Source: Rapana venosa (lineage: Eukaryota; Mollusca; Gastropoda; Neogastropoda; Muricidae). Taken from it: a DNA stretch of 64,000 bases. A program made the position numbers and the translations under genes. Within the stretch, counting starts at the first letter, position 1; each line of letters starts with the position of its first letter. This document shows, in pieces, positions 13,127 to 26,322 of the stretch. The DNA lies in contig CM054153.1 of the NCBI GenBank assembly GCA_028751875.1, positions 25,975,469 through 26,039,468 of the forward strand, written 5' to 3'. Below the pieces are notes generated by a model. It worked only from the letters and a program-made list of their open reading frames with translations. It was not told where the DNA came from and made no database searches.

Positions 13127-15563
13127 GGCTGCAATTCCTCCCTTCTTCCCCCCCTCCCTGCCTGCCTCTGCCTGCCATGGGCACTCTGTCAGCAGAATTT
13201 TTCTGTTTGTTTTGGTTTTTTTGTCAGTGTTTGGATTATATAACAGTGGTATCAGAAGTATGTGCATGCATATCTAGTTTGCATGCATTCTGCAGATGCA
13301 TTTGTGATTGTTGAAGTTGTTGGGTGTTCCTTGGCTTAACGCCCTGGGGGGGTCAACCAGAATGTGTGCTCAACACACCAAGAAACCACTGTGACATTGA
13401 AAGGACACACTGGCTGAGATATACTTGTGTGTACAGCTTTTTTGAAGTACTTCGCTCTTAAGGCAGCCATACTTAGACTTCAGAGGATTTTTGTTTTTTT
13501 AATTGAGAGTACAGGTTGTTGACACTAAAAAGCTTTTCACGGGTGAAGACAATCACAACATCACATTTCACAGCATAGTGTAATCCTTGGCACTTTGCTT
13601 ACATCAGCGAGACAGTTCGTTGGTTGTGAATGAGGAAAAACATGAAGGGTTTGATGAACAAGAGAGAGGGAGAGTTTCTTTTGTTTATTTATATTCCTTG
13701 GGTTTAGTCCGGAGACACGCATACTTAACGCCAGTTGATGGGAGGGATATTGGGTAAGAATTGGACCTGCTCAGAAGATGTTTGAAGTCTTGTTAAAAAA
13801 GAAAAATGTGCAAGCAGTCACATTGGAAGACAAATAAGCATACAGCTGCGTACACACATGGATACTCTGTCTGTCTGTCTCCTTTTTCTCTCACTCCTGA
13901 TCTCTCTCTCTCTTCTCTCTCTCTTTTTCTGTCCCTCTTCCTTACTCTCTTTCGACTTGAGATTTATAAACTAAGGCGAGCGACGCGCAGACATGAGTAT
14001 TGTCGGGTAGGAATTGTTTTTCAAGATTCCTTTGCCGGATTTTGGAAACGATGCAAAATTATCATAATCTACTTGCTAATGGGCTGATGAAAAAAGCAAT
14101 GCATTGCTTATTCAATGTCATCCTGATTGACTTGATAACCTCTCTTCGTCGTCTCCCTCTTTCTCTCTCCCTCCCCCTCTCCCTCCTCTTCTCTCTCTTA
14201 TGCACTAGGCACATCTGTGTGCCGGTGGGAAACAGATGACAAAATTTACAAACTGCATACACATGGGGACTGGATGTAAAAAAGCACTTGAGTGCTTATT
14301 CCTTATCCTCGATATACAAGAATAAATAAATAAATTCCCTTCCCTCTCTCCCTCCCCCTCTTCCTCTCTCTCCTCCCTCTCCCTCTCCTCTCTCTCTTTC
14401 ACACACACACACACACAATCCTCACATACACACACAACTACACGCACACACACACACGCACACACACAAACTCTGCACCATACACCCAGAACCTGATTTT
14501 CCCTCCCCTCTCCTCACTCGCTCTCTCATGTATTGATTGATTTTGCTTGATGTATGTGATGTACTGTTTCTTGGCAGGTGGTGGTAGCACCCCTGAGAGG
14601 CCTCAGAGACCAGAGAGGGAGAGATACCACAAAAACCAGGGAAGTGCCGTTAAAAAGCAACAGTCATTATCGCCCCAGGTAAGCAGACGTGGTGGTCTCT
14701 TTCAAGCAGTTGGAGGGATGAAAGGTTTGGCCATCTGGATCAGTCTGAAAGTTTAGCATGGCCAGAGAAGGCAGAAGAAGAGGAAGGATGACAAATAACT
14801 GACATATATAAACTTTAGAAAAGAAAAAGCATATGTAAGAAGTGCATCAATTTAAAAAAATAATTGTTTCAGAATTAATTAGGTAGTCGAATAGAAAAGT
14901 ACCTGGAAAGCTGTGTGGGGTTGTGGTTGTTGTTGTTTTTTCTGTTTTGTTTGGTTTCTTTTGTATGTTTTTCTTTTGGATAAAATTTTTAAGGTTGCTG
15001 CATTGGAGATGTCCAGTCATTGTAATCAGACACTGTACCTTTATATTCTGAGTCTGACAATGAATATGGATGTATGCCCAATAATAAATCACAGAGAAAA
15101 AGAAAAAACAAGCCAAAGAAGAGAGGAAAAAAAGAAAGAAAGCAGTTGTTTTAATAGTGGGTAAACGTTGCATTGCAAAATCTCACCATAGGTACGGTAC
15201 CTTGGAGCTGTAGCCAAGGAGTGAACACCCAAAAAAATTATTTTAAGTGTTAGAAATATACAGAAGTTAGTCATGCTTTTACTTTCATCTTCAACTCCAG
15301 TCAAGTACCAACTTGGTTTCAGAGTAAACAGAAGTTGGTCCAGTCTTGCATATGTATCCATCTGTCTGTCCTTCCTTGTTAAGGTGCTGGTTCATGTTAC
15401 ACCAGCGTTCATGTTGGATGGTTTTGTTTTTTAAGTTGTTTTTTCTTAAAGAAAAATAAACAGAAGTCAGTCAAGCTTTTACTTTCATCTTTCACTCCAG
15501 TCAAGTACCAACTTGGTCTCAGAGTAAACGGAAGTTAGTCAAGTCTTGCATATGTATGTGTAG

Positions 15564-15620
<57 letters not shown>

Positions 15621-18600
15621 ATATACACATCTCTCTTTCTCTTCTTGTAAAGGCACTGTTTCACATTACTGTTACCACCAGTGTTGATGTTGGATTTGCG
15701 TGTGTTTTTGTTTGTAATAATAATAATAATGAATGGAACTTATATAGCGCTATATCTTGCAAAGACAAATCAAAGCGCATGCATTCAGTCTAATCTTACA
15801 CAGTCATGCAACCAATGACGAACAATCAATAGTTTAAACAAACAGATATTACAAACATGGTATGCTGCAGACCAAATCTGTGAAATAAAATTTCAATTGT
15901 CAAATGTTTTTCAAAAGCGCACACACACACGCACACACACACACACACACACAGGTCATATACTTTAGCAGGGTGATGGGACATGGTTAGTGAAGGTGAG
16001 ACTTTCTGTATGAACAGGAGGGGAAATCTTAGGTTTAAATAAATATGCCTTAAGGCTGGATTTAAAAGTGTCCATTACACTATGTTCTGTGAAGAGAGGT
16101 AGCTCATTCCAGTCGAGGACCCCAAAATAAGAAAGAGCGATGCCAACATGGATTGGTATGAATCTAGGTTTTTGGAGGCACAAGGTTTGTCTTTGCAGCT
16201 GTAGAGCGGTAGGGGAACATGGAAGAGGACACACAGTGGAGGGTGATTGTAGACATTGCACAGAGGGTAGGAACTGGGTGCACAGTGAAGATTCCAGAGT
16301 GGAGGTCATTTTGTGAAATTTGTAAAGGAAGTACTAACCTTGTAATTTACTCTCTGTGGCACAGGCAGCCAGTGGAGAGATCGCAAGAGAGTGGTAATGT
16401 GCTCAGATTTTTTCTTTCCTCCATACCCCAAAAAGGGTGAAAGGAATTAAATCTTGAATCTTGTGTGTGTGTGTGTGTGATGAGCAGATGAGTTCAGTGA
16501 GCAGCTTCACTCAGGAGGCATCTCCAGGTGTGCTGCGACAGGCCGATGCAGTGCACTCCTTGGCAGGCAGTGAGATGGAGGAGGTGAGTAGGGGGAGGTG
16601 GTAAGCCTCTGTTGCCCTTCTTGGTCCTAGCAAATGTTATTACACTCTGAATTTACAGGCAGCCGCTATTTTCCCCCCAATGCTGCGCACACCTCTTGCA
16701 CTATCATTTTCTCATGAGCCGACCGATGCAACACACTCAGTGGTATACAAAAGAAAAGATCTTCTCTTGACGGCACACACTATCATGTGTGGAATATGTT
16801 TTAAAAATTCCTGTATGCAAACAGTTACAGTCAAATGGGGGAAGGTGGAATAACCTAGTGGTTAGAGCATTGCGCTCGTGATCTGACGGCCCAGAATCAA
16901 GCCACCATGGCAGTGCCCATTTTAGGGTATTTTCTCCTGGAGTTGACACCAGTAATGGCTCCATTCCCCTAAAATTCCTTCAGATGAGACTATAAACTGA
17001 GGGCCCGTGTGTGAACACATGCACAATATCTTGCAGACATGTTAAAAACACATTCTGCTTTTCGAAAGAGGAGGCCATTTCTTGTCGGTAGGATCACATG
17101 AACTTTTAAAAAAAATTTTTTACTGCGAGCGCACAGACACGACACGATCCCCAAAGTTGCTATGGAGCTACCTAAACGGTGGGTAAAAACAGTCCCAAAT
17201 GGAAAATCTCATCATTGGTAAAACCTTGGAGCTTTAGCCAAGGAACATCCACCCCCACCCCCACCAGAGTAAATGGAACATTCCCACTGTCTGGCATGTA
17301 CTCAAGTCAACTAGAGTTCACTTTCAATAGGGATGTTTAAACGAAGCAACCCTCTTTGGGATTTTTCCAATCTGGCTCACTTGCATGCCACGCGTGTTGT
17401 GTCGTTAAACAACTGTTGTCAAAAAATGGACTGATTCAGTGGAGGTGATAGATAATATCCTGCTTCTTTTTAACTGGGTTTGCACAGTTGACGTCTTAGT
17501 CTTAATCCAGTCAGTTAGTGACAAGGAAACCACCACAAATGCAGTTTATATTGCCTGCTACCATTGCGGGAAATGGCTTTTGGGCTTTCTCAAATAATTT
17601 TTCTTGCATAACTAAGTAATCAAGGTGATAATGATCAAATAAGGAAACTGCCAAAATTGCTTGTCAACCAGGATTCGCACGCTGCTAATGGTTTGCAGCG
17701 GGAGAGGAAATAGCTGCAACTGCATTGCTTTGCGCAGGGAAGAATTTTCAGGTGTTGTCATAATCATACCAATGCTGGTCTTTTTGTATGACGATGGTAT
17801 TGTGCTGTGTTTGCTTGTTTGTTAAACTTGTCTCTTTTCTTCCCAGTTTCGTTATTTGTTGGTTTCTTTTTTATTTTATTTTTTAAGGTTTCAGTATCTT
17901 TGTATGTCAGTGCTCTGTTTATATGTGTTTGATAGACTTTCTTCTTTTTCTTTTAAGCAGAACAATATGTCATTTGTGACCACACTTTTTTTTCTGTCTT
18001 GAGTGAGTATTTCTGTGGTATCTCAGACTTCATGAACTACTAAATGCAGTGGAATATCACTTCTGTTTCTAATGAACGAACAACAATAACAAGGATCTAA
18101 AAACTGATTTTAAAAATCATATTATTTGCTTCTGGCCTAGAAAAATGTTTAGCAGCCATAGGCTAGACATGTGGATTTCTCACCTCATCTATCCCGTAGT
18201 CCCTTGGACCGTGGGGGCACTAATGAAGATTTTGCAACCATGCGGATTAATCGAGGTCAGAATACAAAAGGCCATGGAACACCTGTTATTTCTAACGAAC
18301 AAAACAGAAACCCAATACAACAAAACAAAATTTGAAAACAAACCCCCCAAAATGCTGAAATTCTACATTTCCTGTGGCAAACATGGATTTTACAGTTTTG
18401 TTTGGAAGGCTTGTTTTTGTTTAAATTTTTCTTTTTCATATTCATAAGTTGTCATCATGATTGCCTCTGTGCATGATTCATAGTCTTTTTTATGGAAATA
18501 GGGAAACTACTGTACTCAACCTTTTCTGTTGTATTTATGAGGAAGGTAAAGGCTCAGGCAGTTTGGCTGCCTGCTCTCGTGATGAGTGGGATGCTAGTAA

Positions 18601-20316
18601 TAACTCGTTAATTTGTGTGGATGAGTTCCTGCATGACTGCCACGTTTACGCATGTATGGAAATTAGCACAGAATTTGTGCCCTTTAGCACAGGTGACCTT
18701 CTAAGGGTGCTTTTATTGTCTTTTTCTTGCTATCTCTTCCCCTCCCTCCTCCTTCCTGTTATTCTTGTTTTATCCTTCCTCGTTATTTCTCTTGCTTGCA
18801 TTTCCGTTACTGTTCTTCTCTCCGTTCTCCTTACCTAGCTTGTCTGCCCCATTCATTGCGATTCCTCCTGTCGATTCCTCCTGTCGTGATGCGTGATCTT
18901 GACAGGGTTGATTTCTCGCCCCTTGTTTTATGCCTAACGATGCATTCTGGAAAAAGGGGGGGGGGGGGGGGGTTAAGGGCAAGTAAAGCAGGGAGGTCCA
19001 CGTGTGTTCAGTTAATGTTAATGAGATCGCACGTTTGGCACAGGTTTTGTTCTTGGCAGGGAGATAGATGGCTGTGTGCCGTAATGCTGTGTCAGACCTG
19101 CCAGGCTGCAGGGATCCCCTAGCACCTCGTTACACAATAGCTGAAGGAATTTTGGGGGGGGGGACCATGGAAAGCCATGAGGAGGAGAGGGGACAGGGAT
19201 TGGAAAAGGGTGGGGATGGGTTGGGGGGGGGGAGGTAGAGGAGGGTGTGTGACTAGCACAATTGGCAGTCTGTGTGTCATCTGGCAGCTGTGCCATGGAA
19301 TTGCCTTTATCAGTGTGTGGGTTGATGTTGGATTGTAATGGCATAGGCTGAATAAATTGGCTGGGGGAGGGGGACAGGGGTAGGTTGTGGGGGGGGGGGG
19401 GGGGGGGGGGGGAGGAGAGATGGAAGGAGGGTGTGTGTTGGTGTGGAATTTGTAGTACTAGCTTTACCCCTGAAGGAAAGATAGGGGGTGGGGGGTGTTT
19501 GTAATAGTTTAACACCAGAAGCATAGGCTGCTATATGATCTGTCACTGATAATGTAGGCAGTTTATGGGTTTGCTGCTCATATTGATGAGGGGGGGGGGG
19601 GGGGGGGGGGGATTGTGTGTGTGTGTCTTCTTGACCATTTTGTTTATTCTTTGTCGGTGTGAGTTTGTCACAGAATAGCATGATGAGATGAAAAATGAAC
19701 CCTCGAGGCATTATAACAGCTAAAAGAACACACACCAAAAAAAAAAAGTGGAGGAAATGGGTTGGTTTTTAGTTTTTAGTGAATGCTCAGTCTTTGTTAA
19801 AGGTATCTAAAACGGTGATGTAATGAAATATGTACATCACAGATATCAAATCCCTCGACACCTATCCTAAGTGTCAGGAATGGACAGATCAAACTGTGAA
19901 GAGAAATTGGGAATAAGCCATTAAATAAATGTTTGCAACTTAATGAAGAACTATTGTAAGTAAACTTACCTGTTCATGTACAGAATGATTAACTTATGAA
20001 GAGAAACCCCCCCTCCAAAATAGGGTTGCCAGAGGCCTGTCATTTTAAATTGCATCCCCACCTTCTGGTAATTCTGTGATAGGAATTCCTTCTTTTCTAT
20101 CCTTCTCTTTATTTCTGCCTGAAACCTTTTCTTCCTGTCACTTCTTTCTTGTCTATTCTCTGCCATCTTGGTCCATTCTTCTGCCTGTTTTTGAGGAAGA
20201 CTTAAAAGATAACAGTTCCCTCACATGCCAAAGTCAAATTTACTGGGCAGTGCAATGTATTTTCGCTAATGTGACGGATAACAGTTGTTGCTGAGTGTTT
20301 GATGAAGAAGAAGATG

Positions 20317-20353
<37 letters not shown>

Positions 20354-23300
20354 CAAAGAAGCCAACTTTTAAATAAAATCCATGTGAACAAGGTATAGAG
20401 TTAAGTAAATACAGGAGATGATTGCAAACTGAGTTTGACACTTCTGCCATAACTTTTTAAAAAATCATGTGTAAAATGTAGAAAACGGATTTGCCTGAAA
20501 AATTTATGCTGAAGTTTTTTTTATACTATTTTCTATTTTACAAAGTCTTCCTGTTCATGTGTGTGTGTTGTTGTTGTTGTTGTCTTCGATTTTATGTCTG
20601 TTCACTCTCAGTGATATTAGACGAGGAGAAAAAAATATACAAGGGGTATGTGAGAATTGAGGTGGTGGTGCTGGAGGCCCTACTGCACAGAAAAAGGCGA
20701 GGGGGGAAAAGTAGTCTAATCATGAAAAGAAACTGCGCAAAGCAAAAGATACAATTTTAAAAAAAAAACGAAACAAAAACATAAAAAGTGATTAACGTTA
20801 ATGAAACTATAACAAATGTCCTATAGGACTATGCCAGAGACCTTTTGTGGGTGTGTGTGTGTGTGTTGTGTAGCTTGTAACCCAGATAAATCGTTGTGTT
20901 GTCCAGATGATATATTCATAAAGACCTATGACTGACACCTTTCACCTGTCATGTTTCCCAGCCATTAACAGTGAGAAGATCAATAACTATTGTGTGTGTT
21001 CCTGAGATAAGAAACCTGGACAGGAGTTAGGAGGGGGGTGGGGGGCTGCAGGCATGGGGAGAGGTGGCTTTGGGACCGCAAGAGATAGAAAGATAAATGA
21101 GAAGCACAGAGAGTGAGTTTTGCTAATTGCGGGTGGGAATGCCGTGTGTTTTCAGACGCAGTCCGAGGATGACAGTCCCAGCCTGAAGCACAGGACCTCT
21201 GACCCCACAGGACAGTCATCGCAGTCGCAGTCACAGTCACCCCGCAGTAAAGACACTCAGGCTTATCAGGTGTGGACCTCACATTGGTAACTTTGGGTTG
21301 GGTGGGGCTTTTTTGTGTCGGTGCTTTGCTGGGCGTGTATCGGGAAATTCTTGGCTTGCAGCCATTGTTGTTAAATGATGAGAAGAATGAGTGATGAAAA
21401 GTTATACTTGTGATGCTGTGTCTTGTGATTTGATTCTGATGTGAAATTGGATTAATTTTTTTTGTTATGTGTTCATCCCTAAAACAAAAAAGTTAGAGAG
21501 TTATAACAGCAACATCTCTGAAGTTTGGTTGCGGCTGCCTTAATGATGAACCCCTAGGATTAAAGGGGAACGTTCTTAACTATTCAGCTATATTGTCTGT
21601 CATAAAGTACAACATTCATCTTTGTGATGCCAGGAACTAGAGGCAGAGCATGAACAGCTGAGTGAAGAGTACCACGCACTGTCTATAGAAAATCTGCGGC
21701 TTCGCGACAAGCTAGAATTTCTGCAGCAACGGATGAATGGCAAGCATGAACAGGTAAGAAGCAGCAGACACAAGTAGGACATAATGATGTCTGTTCATGT
21801 GAATACTCAAAAATGCATGTTCTTGAAGGTTGAGTTTCTTGGAACCTTGATTAAAAAATCAGAAAAGTTGAGAGAGGTTTTTAAAAATTTTTAAAAGTGC
21901 AGAAATGACACGTACATTCCTGCTGGAAAAAGTTGTAGGTTAGAAGAAGCGTATGTATTGAAAGTTCCTGCTTGAAGCAAAGATTGGTCAGAAATGGCTG
22001 GTAAGGTCTTTGTCTCCAGAATTTATTGCTTTTTTTTGTTATTAATATAGACTACTAGATTTTTTTTTGGGGGGGGGGGGGGGGGGGGGGGAAGCAAGAC
22101 AGCATTGTTCATTTCTTGTGTTAGTATTAATTGATGTTCTACTAAATCGTTTTGTGGAGGTGAATGTTTTGTGGATACAAAAGTGTTTTTTTTTAATTTG
22201 CACCATTAGCTTATATTAAATGCATGCATTTCTTCTAAAGTAAGGTTATTACATGATTCATTAATGTGTTATCTTTGTTGTTTCTTCATTGTTTTACTCA
22301 AGAAGTAGTAATAATGTGTCTTTATTTTTCTAGATAAGCAGTAATTTCTTTCATTTTATCTGTTATAAACATGTGTTTTCAAATTTCATTCAAATAGACA
22401 TGAGCTATGTTTAGTGTAGTTTTGTTCTAAGCTCCATAGTTGGAGCACTTACAGATGATACTGTGTGTATGTATTCAGCAATGTTTGCATATATATGACA
22501 GTGCAGAAGATTGTCAGAGACCAGTGTTAAGTTACACATTTAAGGCAAGGGTATGTTTTCAATATGGAAATTTGATTTGGCTTTAAATGAAATGTTTTTG
22601 ATCTGCATGTTTGATTTTTTTTTTAAAGTGAATTTATTTCCCCCCAACCATACCTGTGATGTTTACTCTTCCTCCTTCATTTTGCTTTGAAAAACAAATG
22701 CATGAAGATTTGTTACTTTCTACTTTATTCTACTTCATCCTCAGTCTTCATGTCCACCCCCCCCCCCCCCCCCTTCCTTTTTATGGTTTCTTTTATTATC
22801 AGTAAGCAAACATTTTTGTTTGTTCTTGCATGAAATAAGAACTTCACTTTTTAGTTGTTGGGAATTTTGATTGATGATGATATTTCTTGATGATGCCCCC
22901 CCATGTTATATTCAGCATGACAGTGAAAGTGGAAGTTTTTTCGTTTTTATTTAAAAAGTTGCTGACCCATTAATGTTTGGTTTGGTTTGGTTTGTTTTGT
23001 TTCACTCACTGATTGTTGTTTCCACCCATTCCCCCTACCACACACACACAAGTGTTTCTGTCTGTTGCACCCTTTTGCTCTGTCCCCCACCCCACTAACC
23101 CACTGACCAGCACCCACCTGCCTGTCTCTTGTTGTTGCTAGGGTAACGCTGGCAAGGGCATGCCACAGGAGGTGCAGGAAGAGGTGAGATTGTGTAATAT
23201 TGCCGCCACAGATAGTGTAATATTGCCGCCACAGATAGTGTAATATTGACACCATAGATAGTGTAGTATTGCTGCCATAGATAGTGTAGTATTGCTGCCA

Positions 23301-25160
23301 TAGATAGTGTAGTATTGCTGCCATAAATAGTGTAGTATTGCCGCCATAGATAATGTAGTATTGTTGCCGTAGTTGTCTTCTGTGTAAATGTCAATATCAA
23401 TATGAACGGAGGGGGTTAGGGCAGCATAGTGGCTAGAGAGTTTAGCTTGTGATTCAACGGCCCATGATCGAGTCCGGGTTTGAGCCAACACCAAGATGCC
23501 TGTTAAAGGGAATATTTCCCCTGCGTTAACATCGAATTTGACTCCACTCTCCCCAAAAGTCCTTTGGATGAGACTATAAACCGAGGCCCCATGTACGAAC
23601 GCATGCAGAACATCTTGCGCACATGTTAAATCCTGTTCCGCTTTTCGGAAGAGTAGGCCATTGTGTGCCGGTGGAAACAGACGACAAAATTTACAAAACT
23701 GCATACACACGGGGACTGGATGTAAAAAATCACATGAGTGCTTATTCCATTATCCTCGATATAAAAGAATAAATAAATAATTAAAATAAACCTGTTGTGC
23801 CTTTCGGAAGCGTAGCCCATTCTTGCCTGTAAGAATGGATGAAAAGAAGATTTGCATGCCACACTGTTGTTGTGTTTAGACGTTACCCATGAAGCAGAAG
23901 TGTGGCTGCTAAATGGTGAGCAACAAATGGTTGCATCCACAGAAATTTCACCATTGGCGAGTCTTCGGTTAGAGCTCTAGCTGAGGAATGAAAAATAAAA
24001 AACACAAGAAAAAAAAAATGAATGGCATCCTTTTGTCATTAGTCTGTTGTATGTATCTGTGTGTTGGTTTCATGTGAGGAGTGAGAGAGAGAGTGTGTGT
24101 GTCAAATGTGTGTGCGCGCACATACACGCTTTTGAGTAGGTATGTGGGAATTTGGGGGGGGGGGGCAGGGGCTTGTCAATTTACAGGATAGAGGCCAATG
24201 TTACTTTGGGCTGAAATTGCCATATCAGTTTGATCCAACACACAGAAAAAGGGGAAACTACATAGAGAAGCTCTAGAAATGTGTTTTTTTGCAGAAAACT
24301 ATGTAAAGATTGGAATGTAATAATGCTTGAAAGAGGAAGGATGAAGTTATGTACTTTCTATACACTTGCCCTTCTAACTTAAAAATTTTGATCCCCAATT
24401 TTGTTTTCTCTTTTTTTTCATAAGCCATATCAGTTGCTCACAAGTCAAAAATTTCTGATCAGTTGAATGCCGTTTACCTTTTCTCCTAGTTAAGACCTTG
24501 ATCTGTACTGACTTATTGGTGGTGGTGAAATGATCATAGTTTGTTGTAGGCTTTTTTTCCTTTTCTTTTTTGGAAAGAGAAAAAACAAATGTAAGGAAAG
24601 TACTTTCTCTTTTCAGGATATCTTCCCATTGGGTTTTTCTTTTCCACTTATTATAGTTTTTCTCTGTTTTTTTATATGGACACATTTTGTTCCCCTTTGT
24701 TTTTATCTTTTTTATATATATAATTTTTTAGTTTGTAGTTAGTATTATTTTTTTTATAGTTCTGTAACGAGGGTTGGTGTGGTAATCATGAAGTCATAAA
24801 CAGGGAGGGAATAATTTGTGAACCTAAATAAATGCCTTTTCTTGTGTGTTCAGTTGTCTGGTAGGCAACAGTGTTATAGTTCTTATTAGCTGAGTAGTCT
24901 GAAGTAGTGCTTTATGGAATGATCAGTTTTTCAGTCTGTGGATTAGGGTGTACAAATATACATTTTCAAAATGACCAGACATAGAAAAGGGGAAAACTAA
25001 ACCAGCTGCCACTGTCCTCTTAAACTAATGGGAAGAAAGTGCAGGGTCCAGAATTGAGCCAAATTGATTTCTTCTCTGGTGGTGAGCTCAGGTAGTAGAA
25101 ATCACCGTTTGGGCCCGAAACTTTCCCCGATCCATTAGACCATGAGTGGTGGTCTGGGTG

Positions 25161-25191
<31 letters not shown>

Positions 25192-26288
25192 CGTGTGTTA
25201 CACAAAATTATTCAGCGCACGTAAAATAACCCACGGCAACAAGAGAGTTGTCCCTGGCAAAATTCTTAGAAAAAAGCCACTCTGATAGGGAAACACATAA
25301 AGTTGCAGACAAAAAGCAAGAAAAAAAGGGTGGCACTGCTCTTGTGATGACACGCTCTCCCCAGGGAGAGCAGCCCGAATTTCAAGCAGAGAAATCATCC
25401 GTGACTTAAAAGTGGTATAAATGAAATAAATAAATGAATTCAAACCTGATGTTGTTGTGGGTTTTTCTCTGAGTCTGACATAAAACCTGTGAACCAGAGA
25501 TTTTCTGTATGCCAACTAAGTTATTGCTTGTGAGCATAGAGCAATGTAAAATGAAAAAGAAGCTTCTGATGTGCTGACAAACATTTTGCCTCTGCTTGTC
25601 GTAGGCTGAGTGTAGACTGGTGTAAGAAGCATAGTGTAAGCTTACAATGCACTGAGAGACAAAAGTTAGTTACTGTTTATCATAGGCTGATCATAAAGGT
25701 GCGTGAAAAGGAAAGAAGGTTAGTTGACACTGCTTGTCATATGCTGAGTAAAGACTAGAGTAAACAACAAAGAAGCTTAGCTGCATTTTGAGATAACAGA
25801 AACTAAGTGCATGCTGGTTACAGGTTTAACACAGATAACAAAAAAGGTAGAAAAAGCAAGATTGAATATACATTAATTTTGGGGAGGGGGGCGGGGGCGG
25901 AGAGGATAGCCTAGTGGGTAGAGTGTTGAGCTTGTGATCTGATAGCCCATGTTTGAGTCACCTCAAAGAGGCCTGTTTGAGGGGAAATTTCTTTCCCGGA
26001 GTTAACATCATTACCAGTTCCACTCCCCTGAAAGTCCTTTGGTTAAGACCGTAAACTGCAGAACATCTTGTGCTCAATTCAAAAAACTGTTCCACCTTTT
26101 GGAAGAGTAGGCCATTTCATGCCTGTAGGAACAGATGACAAAATAAAAAAAAACAATTCAAGCACATTAGTGTTGTGTTTAGACATCATCCCTGACGTTG
26201 GAATGCAACAACCCCAATGGTGGGTAAAAGGTCACATATGCAAACTTTCACCGTTGGTGAACCTCAGAGTTCTAGCCAAGGAACAAAA

Positions 26289-26322
<34 letters not shown>

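Larger units (their letters stand above)
4137..14577 (+). other. Intron 4 (10.4 kb)
   Basis: The largest intron. It holds SINE and LINE insertions, minisatellites and many simple repeats, listed separately. Blocks 6560-7170, 8650-9950 and 11930-13800 show no recognisable feature beyond AT-rich sequence and short GT runs. No supported exon; frames here are driven by CA/CT repeats. Confidence 0.75.
14679..16487 (+). other. Intron 5
   Basis: Contains a SINE tail fragment, an imperfect duplication of about 120 bp around 15278-15390 and 15465-15560 (both with CTTTTACTTTCATCTT), an AT microsatellite and a reversed LINE 3' end. No exon seen. Confidence 0.75.
16584..21155 (+). other. Intron 6
   Basis: Contains a full SINE, several poly-G runs (18955-18972, 19389-19413, 19589-19610), a family-B repeat and CA/GT tracts. 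Blocks 17270-18900 and 20360-21150 show nothing recognisable beyond T-rich sequence. Confidence 0.75.

Noticed and set aside
16850..16915. tRNA genes at the SINE heads
   Set aside because: A- and B-box-like blocks are present but the cloverleaf pairing is not evident and each is joined to the same repeat body.
18145..18447. 100-codon forward frame in intron 6
   Set aside because: AT-rich, no splice or start context, no resemblance to a known protein.
23095..23710. Minus-strand frames with [14 protein letters not shown] repeats
   Set aside because: Translation of the 23-bp minisatellite and adjoining SINE, not a repeat protein.
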